From Cochliopodium minus (taxonomy: Eukaryota; Discosea; Himatismenida; Cochliopodiidae), in the NCBI GenBank assembly GCA_024220525.1, contig JAMYWO010000110.1, positions 5,966 to 36,156 on the forward strand: DNA of 30,191 nt. Reading direction: 5' to 3'. The notes below the pieces were generated by a model. The model made no database searches and was not told the DNA's origin. It saw only the letters and a program-made list of their open reading frames with translations. This document shows positions 13,601 to 23,000 of this stretch, in pieces. Both the position numbers and the translations under genes were made by a program. How positions within the stretch are numbered: position 1 is the first letter of the stretch; every line of letters starts with the position of its first letter.

Positions 13601-14036
13601 CCATATCTCATCCACCAAGCCGTCTCCGAGCAGAAGATAGAGATCACTCCCGAAGAACTTTTGAGTGTCGTAAGCTTCTTGAAGACTCTCAATCAAAAGA
13701 TCGAGAAAATCATACCTTTGTTGGACTTTGAGAACTTTAATGACAAGTGGAGTTTATTCCACAGCTTCTTCTTCTCCAAAAACCTCATTTTCGCTCATTC
13801 CAAGCTCGAGTTCTTGAAGAAGCTCATCACCCGCACCGTCACCCCTTCCGAGCTCAAAGATGACGAGTATTCCGACCCTACTAACCTCACCATCATCAAG
13901 ATCAGCAGAAGCAAGGCTCTTTCTTTGAAGAGTTACGATAACCAGACCAAAAAACACTCTTTGTTTTTTCAATCCTTTTCACAGTTGTCCAAAGCCAAAG
14001 AAGATTTGATGCGTTTGTCATATGTTCACCCTCTTG
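4694..14036 (+). CDS. Giant UBA / LamG-like / FN3 / SPRY protein, 3' end missing
   Basis: Exons are 4694-4966, 5047-6205, 6256-6381, 6438-9170, 9225-12565, 12630-12657 (28 nt) and 12717 to about 14036. Frames join exactly and give about 2990 residues. Domains in order: a UBA near residues 255-300 (ITGMSSDYSKKALELS); a concanavalin/LamG-like jelly roll near 1345-1525, ending in MSIYVNGKLDST; two UBA-like segments near 1875-1965; a Tyr/Asn linker near 1990-2010; an FN3-like fold near 2320-2490 with a charged insert; and SPRY near 2515-2660 (GWGFCNFRATNDDRLYGEHF). A segment GFHVGDILITPRGKQKLLGV follows. UBA domains bind ubiquitin and SPRY binds protein partners, so a ubiquitin-pathway scaffold or very large E3 is plausible. 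No HECT or RING domain is visible. Coding ends at a possible donor just before a repeat block, so the C-terminus is absent. Confidence 0.86.
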
Positions 14037-14041
14037 GTCTG

Positions 14042-14220
14042 TTTATTTTTTTTTATTTTATTTTATTTATTTTATTTATTTTATTTATTTTATTTATTTT
14101 ATTTATTTTATTTATTTTATTTATNATAAAAAATAAAAAATAAAAAATAAAAAATAAAAAATAAAAAATAAAAAATAAAAAATAAAAAATAAAAAAAAAA
14201 TATAAAAAATGAAATATAAA
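14042..14220. repeat. Two opposed A/T simple repeats meeting at a single N
   Basis: From about 14048 to 14124 the + strand is a T-rich array with a nine-base period (TTTATTTTA). Position 14125 is N. From about 14128 to 14195 it is an A-rich array with a seven-base period (AAAAAAT). Irregular A-rich sequence follows to about 14300. Because the periods differ, this is not a clean inverted repeat. The N together with the unit change looks like an assembly join or an unresolved base in a collapsed repeat. Confidence 0.9.
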
Positions 14221-14301
14221 AAAATGAAATAAAATAAAAAAAGTATAATAAAAAACCACAAATAAAAATTTGGAATAAAATAAATATATTGAAACTAAAA
14301 T

Positions 14302-17300
14302 TTAAATCAAAATTAATCTTTTTTTTTTTTTTTTTTGTACCATATCATCGCAAGAAACGTCCAGATCGCTCTCCTTCTCGTTAAAATCCAAATCAGTGAT
14401 CTGGGCAAACTCGTCCTCCTCACCAAAGTCCTTCTGCAAAAGCACCTCCTTAATCTTGTTCTCATTATTGAGGAGGATGTCACTCGAAGAGTAGTTCTTG
14501 GCCTTGTACTTTCTAAAGGCGTCCTTTAAATTTTTGACGGAGATTTCAAAGAGAGTGACGAGTTCTTTGAGACTTTCGTTGGACGCCTCGATGAAGCGGC
14601 CCATCATGAGGATGTGGTTGGACTTGGTGATCAGGTTGAGGATCTTGTTGGTCTCGATCAGCACGCTCCTGTTGAGCTGCTCGGTCGTTTGGGCCAGGTT
14701 CTTGCGGAGATAAAAGATCATTGATTTCAAGTTGTTGACGAGCCACTCCTAAAGTGAAAAAAAGATTTGTTCAATTTTTTTTAATTTTTAAAAAAGATAT
14801 TTTTTAAAAAAAAAATTAAAAAATAATTTATTTTTTATTTAAAAGTTTTTATTAAACTAAACAATATTATTTTTTAAAAAAAAGATACCTTTAGTGTGCC
14901 CTTCTTTGTTTCGGGGCAGATCTTTTTAGACATGAAGTCCATGGTTGGTTGATAAATGTCAGAGACGAAAGTAAAGAGAGATTTCAAGGAGATGGTGTCG
15001 TCATCAATGTTGGGGAGGATCTTGTTGATCTTCTGCTCGATGGGCTTGAGAAGATCTTGCTCGGAAATCTCGGTGTTGTCCTTTAAATAATTTTCGATGG
15101 TGGCCTTCCTCTCTTTGATGCTTTGGAGCTTCAAAGTGAGTTCTTTGATTTGGCTTTTGACTTCTTGCTCTTCCTCTTTGATTTTCTCGAGCTGGGACTC
15201 ATAATCTTTGAAGTGATTCAGCTTATCGTCTTTGGAGTTTTTCTTGCTGAGTTCGAGTTCCCTCACCTCCTTGATACTGTTCTCCTTCGAGTCGTTCAAG
15301 AAAGTTTTGAGTGATTGGAAGACGTCATTGATCGAGGAGCCCTGGTTGTTTTGGTGGATGAGGATGTTAAAGTTTTTGACGAGTTGTTCTCTTTCTTCGG
15401 AAATGAGGTATTGGAGCGATGTGAAGACTTTTATCATCTCTTGCACTGAATCATCTACTTTTTCAATTTCTAGCTCTACTGGATCGTTGATTTCTTCTTG
15501 ATCAAACAACTTGTGTTTGGATGTGAAAGAGGTCACAATGAAACAAACTTTGACTTTGTCTTTGACGGTAAGAGTATCTTTGAATCGAGAGCACGTTTTG
15601 AGGAATCTGATGAGATGATCCAAAGAGTTCTCATCTTCAAGTCCACATACGATTTTCATCAACTCTCTAAAAACTGGTTGTTCTTCTTGATCCTTTGGAA
15701 ACTCTTGTATGATTTTGTTTATCAACAAGGGCATTGCTTTACTTTGAAAGAAAACTTCTGCAAATGAAAGAAAGGTGCTTTTGTCATCGACTGAGATATC
15801 TTTGACCTGAGACTGGAAATCTTCTATCCAACGTTTCCATACCTCTATTCTTTTTCTGCCTCCAATATTGGATTGTTCTTGAAGTTTCAACAGAATGAAC
15901 CTCTTTGTCTTTAAAGTTTTGACTTGATTGGAGATGTGTACACCTCCACTTGATGTATCTTCTATTGTATCAATGGAAGATCCCTTCTTTATGTTTTGAA
16001 CGATGGTATCAAGTTGTGATTCAGAAAATCCTGTCACATGATAAAGTTGTTGGAAAAACTCCTCATTTCTGTCGTAATGGTACTTGAGCTCTTGAAACTT
16101 TTGGATCATTTTCACAATGCCAGCCCAATTAGATCTCTTTTTAAAGTTGATCATCTCATTCTCTAATATATCTTTGTTCCCATCATCCATGAAGGTAAGA
16201 TCTTGCAAATGAACCCCCAAAAAAGGAATACAAGGCAAGTTAGAGTCGTAACAATTCTTGACATGGTTTCTGTAAGTAGCTCCATTCTTTTTAGAGAAGA
16301 GTTCGGAGATCTCCTTTAACTTTAGTTCGCTTTTCTCCTTTAAAACTATGAGACCAGAGTTTCTTAGGTTGAAAATGGGAACACTTTCCAGAGCAGAATG
16401 GATGCAACGGGAACTATAAAAATTGTTTTTGTGGAAAAGATCCTCCATGATAGAATGGAACTTTGCAAACTTGGAACTTCTCTCTTTGGTATTTTCAGAA
16501 CTTATGATTGTGTAAATGATAAAAGTAGAGAGGGTGTTAAATCTCTGAGTAATTCTTAGAATATTAGGTGCTTTGATTTCAACCTCACTGCTGCTCCAAT
16601 TTTGATCTTCAAACTCCCTAATACTTATTGAAGAAAAAAGGTAATGGTCGATTAAACACAGCTGTTCCGCAATGGTCTCTGGTTTCATTGTAGAGAATTG
16701 TTTGCTTAGCTCTGTTTTATTTACAGTAATAACAGCGGGTGGTTTGGGAAAAGACTCAATGTCCGCTGTTAGTAATTCTTTGAGGTGAGAACTTGTAGGC
16801 AACTTGGAGATAAGATCATTTGTTTTCTGAAAGAGCTCGTAATCATCAAATTCATCATAAATTGACTTTCTCATTTTCAACCATGTCCTGAGTATGTATG
16901 ATAAATTTTGTGGTACGATCTCATCCTTTGTTTTTATTGCGGTCTCGAGAATTATTTGAAGCCTGCCGAACAACTGTCCATAAGTACAAAAAGACCTGAA
17001 TGTCATCAAGAATGTTTCTATAAATTCTTTATCTCCTCCTCCAATGAAGAAATCTATTAGTGCTTCAAATGTTCCTGCTCCAACTTGCTTTGGAAATAAC
17101 TTGAAGTATTTTTTTTGTTAGAATTAATCTAAAGAATTTAGTTGAGATAATTACGTCACTGAATCTGATGTTCTCAGGAGTTTCAATATTAACTATGTGA
17201 GTAAAGGTAAAATCAAAATAGGTCATAGATGAGGTCTTTGCAGAATTGAGTGACTTCAAGTGAAGTGGTTGTCTTTGTATTTCATTTTTCAAAACTTCTC

Positions 17301-18670
17301 CCCAAATAAACGTGTCACCATCAGCTAAACAAATTAAAAGAATTATTTTTGATGTAAACAATTTTTAATTTTTTTTTTTACCATTAGTAGCAAATGAAGT
17401 GTTTCCATTTACGTAAATATAAGACCAACAAAAATTCTTTTTCAAGTCTTTGTCCTTGACAGATTTTTTAATTATGCTTTGTTCCAATTTTAATGGAGAC
17501 TGAGACTTGTTTATTTCGTTGATGGAAGTCTTGGAAGATTTTTTTAATCTCCAACCATTTTTTTTGGTTTTTTCGTCTTCAGTCTCACTACTCTCCATGG
17601 TAAACAATCTAAGTTGCTTACAGTTTTCAATGGGCACTCCAAGCTGGCCAAACTTATTTTCTCCCAACACATAAATAAAACCCGCTTTTGTCAAGACCAC
17701 CAAATGACTATTTCCTACCTCTATTTGCTTTATCCCGGAATTAAATGGAATTGCAAAAGGTGTGTTTTTTCTATCAAATTCCCCCAATGAATTTCCCCAA
17801 TAATAAATATTTTGTGAATCTAAAGATTAATCATAATAATAAAATTGAAATTAAAATAAATAAATAATTTTTCTGCTTTATATATCTTTATTATAAAATG
17901 TATTTACCCCATGCAACACCAGAAGATTTACCTGAAGATATACCCTCCATTTTGGTGAGGATAAAATCATCCGAATCTCTTTCGAACCATCCCTTTTCCA
18001 CATTCATCCTCCCCAAACATCCTTGCTCATTTCTACCCCATGTCATCACATTGTTGGATTCAGTCAATACAATGGTATGATTCTCTCCTAATTTCAAATC
18101 CTTTATTTTTGAATTTTCATCTTTCACAAGACTCTTGATATGCAAGGCTGGTTTCAATTGTGGAGAATCATAGCCATTATTTCCCCAAAATAGCAGCATT
18201 TTTTTATCTGTCAAACATCCACTCTGAAATCCACATGCTGCAATCTTTGTTACTTTTACATGAGATAATGCTTCTATAAGTTTTGGTTTTTCCAATGAGA
18301 TTTCATCAGAATGACCCAATGGACCTCCTATCCCCTTCCCCATCGAATATACTTTGAAATATTTGGTCAAAATCAACAAATGGGAATTTCCTGATGCCAA
18401 TGTTATTACAGGGAGACTTTAAATAATTTGATAAAATTGTATTTCTATATAATTAATTGTTCTCAAAAAAAGATTTTTACAGAAAGGATATTATATCAAA
18501 TTTATAATTATGCTCCATTATTTGTTGCTTATAATAATCTATTGAATCATCTTGTGATTGATCTTCTTTCTTTTTCCCTTTTAATTGGAAAATGAATAAA
18601 TTGATTGGTTTTCAGTTTATAAAAATGTGGCAAATAGATAATTTAACATACCTTCATTATCTCCAATCAT
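14302..18670 (-). CDS. RCC1-repeat RasGEF (REM + CDC25 domains), seven exons
   Basis: Exons (high to low) are 18670-18652, 18577-18481, 18416-17908, 17819-17382, 17324-17155, 17099-14889 and 14748-14302. All are GT-AG with continuous frame, about 1296 residues. Residues about 40-400 hold RCC1 blades (ASGNSHLLILTK, LGENHTIVLTE, WGRNEQGCLG, VGNSHLVVLTK), interrupted by a Lys/Ser-rich insert near 275-330. A REM (RasGEF_N) segment follows near 415-505 (FIETFLMTFRSF). The CDC25-type catalytic domain is near 547-765, with PETIAEQLCLIDHYLF and LPCIPFLGVHLQDLTF. RasGEFs catalyse GDP release from Ras-like GTPases, and the RCC1 propeller probably tethers or regulates. A long helical tail has a coiled coil near 1025-1090. 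The last residues (MVQKKKKKRLILI) are read from an A-run after a GTAC donor-like site, so the true C-terminus may lie elsewhere. Confidence 0.92.
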
Positions 18671-19075
18671 GTTATATGAAATATTATTCCTTATTTTTTA
18701 TATTTATTTTCAATTATTAATTAAGCTTCCATTTGTGACTATCACAAATCATTTCTCTAATTTTCCGTAAATCCAAAGACATTTTTTTGTTTGCTCCAAT
18801 TTTCTTGAATGAAATTTTAAATAAAATTGAAATAATAATTGAATATTTTCAAGTTAATAAAGATTTAATAAAAAATAATCTTATCTTTTTATTTTTCTAT
18901 TGAAGTTTGATTTTCAGCAATTGTGATAATCTCCAAATTTATATTTACATAGAATATTCTCTCAATCAAAAATATAAATTCAAATAAAAAATAATAAAAA
19001 AGGTAACAAAATAATTTAACATTTGATTTCTAATTTAATTTGGTGGAATACTCACAATATTTTTTTAAATAGAAA
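18671..19075. promoter_or_regulatory. Shared spacer between divergent genes (RCC1-RasGEF / tetraspanin)
   Basis: These 405 bp of strongly A/T-rich sequence lie between two divergent start codons and should contain both promoters. I see no ORF, RNA gene or distinctive motif beyond A/T runs. Confidence 0.4.
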
Positions 19076-19955
19076 ATGGCAAGAGGAAAACTTGGATGTG
19101 GAATGACAATTGTTAAAAATTTAGTGGTTTTGCTTAATTTAGCATTTTTGGTAAAATAATTTTTAATATGGTTTCAGGTTAAACAAAGATCTAATTTATT
19201 TTCTATTATATGATAGATTGGAGGAGCAATAATGATTGGTTTGGGAGCATATGCTTACCGTACACAAAAGATTTCAGAAATCAGTTCTGTTCCATTGGCA
19301 CTTGGAATAATCATCCTTGGATCAGTTGGTAAAAAAAAAAACAAATCTTGAAATGATGTACAAAATTTTATTATTTTAACTTTAGTTACTTTGATTTCAT
19401 GTTTTGGATGTTTTGGTGCAATGAGAGAAAACAAATGCTTTTTGGGATTCTATACCTTACTTCTTTTCATCATCATTGTATCCCAAATTGCAATTGGTGC
19501 AGCTGCTTATGTTGAAAGAAACTCCATCAATTCAAAATTGGATGTATCATGGAGAAATTCCACCAATGATGTAAGAAACACCATCCAAAAAGAATTCAAA
19601 TGTTGTGGTTGGACCAACTATAATGATTTCCCAGGATCATCTTGCCCAGGTATATTAAATTAAGAAAATTATTATTCTATGAAATTTGATCTTATAGTTT
19701 ATATTTCTAAAAATTTTTATTTAATTAGGTACCCCATCTGAAGATAAAGGTTGCAAAGATGCTGTTGAAGATTTTGTAAGTGAAAGATTGAAAATCATTG
19801 GAATTGTTGGTCTTGTTATCGCTGGTATCGAAGTATTTGGATTCTTGTTCTCTATCTGTTTGATCAGACATATCCACTCCCCTGAAGAGAAGAGAGAACA
19901 ATTGTTGAGACAAGCCAGAAACGATAATGTTACCTACCATGGAAACAGAAACTAA
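19076..19955 (+). CDS. Tetraspanin, four exons
   Basis: Exons are 19076-19150, 19217-19328, 19386-19649 and 19729-19955. GT-AG introns and exact frame give 225 residues, the normal tetraspanin size. The layout is a short basic N-terminus, TM1 (about 12-38), TM2 (about 50-72), TM3 (about 84-104), a large extracellular loop, TM4 (about 180-204) and a short charged tail. The loop carries the diagnostic CCG motif (EFKCCGWTNYNDF) plus further cysteines (SSCPG, KGC) able to form the expected disulphides. One N-glycosylation sequon (NST) lies before CCG. Tetraspanins organise membrane microdomains and partner proteins at the plasma membrane or endosomes. Cysteines near TM2 (SCFGCFG) are plausible palmitoylation sites. 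The start is the first ATG, in A/T-rich context, and the 3' side shows AATAAA. Confidence 0.94.
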
Positions 19956-19979
19956 AATTGTTCAATATATTTTGTTGAA

Positions 19980-19985
19980 AATAAA
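19980..19985 (+). terminator. Candidate polyadenylation signal of the tetraspanin gene
   Basis: AATAAA occurs 25 bp after the tetraspanin stop and about 110 bp before the next start codon on the same strand. Position and sequence fit a cleavage signal, but the hexamer is common by chance in DNA this A/T-rich. Confidence 0.35.
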
Positions 19986-20092
19986 TTCTTTTCAAGATTT
20001 CAATAATTGCATCCTATTTACACAAAAATCGAAATTATAAGTTATCCCATTGTGAATGGTTGTTTGTATTTTTTTAAAAAATACAAAAAAAA

Positions 20093-23000
20093 ATGTTCAC
20101 CGTCGATAGCCTCATAAATTTCTCTAAGGAAGAAATAGCATTTGAAGGACATGATTGTATTATCTTATATAACTAATAGATTCAAAATTATAACTGAATT
20201 TATTTATGAATACAGCTAAGAATAAAGTATCACTCCTTAAATTGTGGGCTTTACTTGAGGAGAGATTAAAATATGAAAATAAAAAAGAGAGGAGAGAAAA
20301 TAGGTTTAATCTGGATGTACACATCAAAAAATATTTATATAAACACTTTCTAGAGAATTTCTTTCCTATTATCCAAATATATCATAAAGATAAACTATTC
20401 AAAAAAGAGCATGATGTTAAAGAATTTCTCAAGATAGATCAAACTGAAATTTTTTTTCTGGCAAAGAAAGAATTTCATTTTCAAGTGATAGGGGCCATGG
20501 ATCCAGAATTTTTATCAAGTGCCACCATCAAATTGCTCGAAGAAACATCCAGATCAAGATTCAAAGGATTCAAATGCTCAGGGAATCAGGGGACGAAAGA
20601 AGTGACAACATTAAGATATCTATTGTAATTCTTTATACAAAAATATTATATACAAATACATGATGTTTTTATAATACAACAATAAACATTAGAATAAATT
20701 TGGACTTGAAACCTTCAGATTACACTATAAAATCATTTTTAAAACCTCATCAAATTCTTAATATTTATTAATTTTACTGAAAATCAATTTACACCAAAAA
20801 AAAAGACATTTTGAAGAAACAATCTCGGATTCTATTCCTGTGGTATCTAACATGGTTTGGTTGGCTAAATACTTTGAAGATAAAGTTTCCAACGTTAGCG
20901 AAGATTACATAACCAGCAACGAAGCACTTGGATTCGTCCATGATTATTTGGACCATTGCAGAGAGAAGGAAATTTTAGTGAGAGTAATTTGCGAGCAAGT
21001 CTACAAACACTTTAGCAAATTCTTCGACAAGTTTCCTTCCAAGAAGAAGAGAGGGTTCGTTCAGAACATAGTGAAAAGTGGGTTGAGAAAAAACATTTTT
21101 TGTTTTCCTAATAAAGTGTACGATAGCTCAAAGTCCATCGTACAAGTTGACCTCATCAAAAATTTTAATGTCTTTCATAAATTTCGTAACAACCTGTTTT
21201 TATTGAATTTTTTATAATATTTCTAAATAATCTTCGACAGATTTACAATATTCCCATCAAGCGAGCGGTCAAGAGTTTTTGTTCATGGGAATTCCACACG
21301 AGAAACAAATAAGGTATATTTCTTTTCATTAACTTTTTTTTTTTTGGAGAATAACATTTTTCTATTTAGAGACGCAATCATTTCGACTGGAGACAGGGGT
21401 TGTGCAATGCCTGTAATTTTTTTATGTTCACCTAAAATATTAATAATTTTTTTTAACTACAAAAGAAACTGACACAAACCTTTGGTCACAGGAGAATGAT
21501 GGAGAAAATAGTCAGTGACCTCGAAAAAAATCAAAAGCATGTGGGAACTCATTCTACCAAAGAGGGAGTTTCAAAAATTTCCGAAACTTTAGGAAAGACT
21601 AAAATATACAGACTTTTTTGTAGTCCAAAAGAAAGAGAAAAGCAAATAATCATAAAGAGATATTCCAATTTAGGAATTGATTTTTCTGGTACCATTATAA
21701 TATTTTTTTATTTTCAAAATTATTTTTTCTTTCGATAATTTCGTTGGTATTATTAGATTATAAGAATAGAACTTGTTACACAATTCCCGTTATAACACTC
21801 GGGAAAGACAACATCAACCAGTATTTGAATGGGATGCTCATTGTCCCAACCAAGGAAGCGAACACCATAATCAAAAAAGGAGCAGCTAAAATTGTCGTTC
21901 CAAAGAAGACAGTAACAAATATTGAGGAGAGTTTCGTGGACGTCGACAACACCAGGGATGTTTTTTCTATGAAAAGTCCAGGTGGTTTGTTCAAGACCAT
22001 ACCTGCTATAAAGAGGCAACTGTTCATCTTGAAGCATCTTGAAGAGAAAAAAGTTGTGATGAGAATTCCCAATTTGGTGGATTTATTGAGAGGTATATTG
22101 TTTTTTCTTTTAAAAAACTCTATTTATTTTTAAACATAGACAAATTTCCTGAGGACACTTTTGTTGCAAAGACATTACAAAAACAATTAAAGTTGATGAG
22201 TGAAAACAACCAAATAAAGGTTTCTTTGCCAACGTAATTCCCTCAAAAAAAATTCTTTTAAAAAAAAATGATTTTCAACTTTTCATCCTTTTTTTTTTAA
22301 AAGATCAAAACTAAAGGGATCTGAATTGATTTATCATCCTTCCATAACATCTGAAGAAGATGAAGTGATCATAAACTATTTGTCCACAATAAAACTCAAC
22401 AAAGTAAGTCATCCCAAAATACTTGTGGAAAAGAAAATATACATGCTGTTTAGTTTCGCTAGGAAATTGTGCATCTTTCACCATTGTTTGTGGAAATTGG
22501 CAGTTGGAAATAATACCAATCCTAATGAAAAATTGACTTTCACGAGAGAATATGCTATTTTGAAGTAAACTCATTTTGTTTCTTTTTTCTATTCTTTAAA
22601 AACTCATTCTTTTATTAGCATGCCTATCAATGATGCAATATTGATCTTTCCTGTCCCTGTGGAGAGTTGTTTCTACGAGTCAATAGAGTCAAACGTTTTG
22701 GTAAAGAAATTGCCGAGAGATGCAATGTAAAAACACATAGGAAATCAATTTTTTTTAATATTTTTTAATAATATTTTTTTATTTTGAACAGGATTATTTT
22801 TGAGAGATACTGGAAAAGAGATATCAACAGATACCTCGAGGTTTTAGAGAAAGTTGGATTCATAGAGTCTACAGAAGATGGAAGGGAGTACTCATTCAAC
22901 AAAGAAGTATCGATAACGACAAACATATTGAAAGTCAAATCCAAAAAAGACGATCTTCTTTCTAAAATCGAGTTGTCAGAGGACGAAGAAGAGTATGAGG

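Noticed and set aside
4694-14036. HECT or RING catalytic domain in the giant protein
   Set aside because: I looked for the C-terminal HECT Cys region and for RING Cys/His spacing and saw neither. The ligase role is only a possibility.
14037-14143. Read-through of the UBA-SPRY frame into the repeat as a hydrophobic C-terminus
   Set aside because: The Phe/Ile/Leu-rich tail is just translated T-rich repeat and includes the N. A donor lies just before it.
14042-14220. Large perfect inverted repeat or cruciform
   Set aside because: The two arms have different periods (nine and seven bases) and an N lies between them. Complementarity is only general A/T composition.
20206-20628. Independent 140-residue gene ending at 20628
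   Set aside because: The start lies before an acceptor at 20215, and the apparent stop lies just after a GTAATT donor. Splicing on both sides gives a continuous longer protein.
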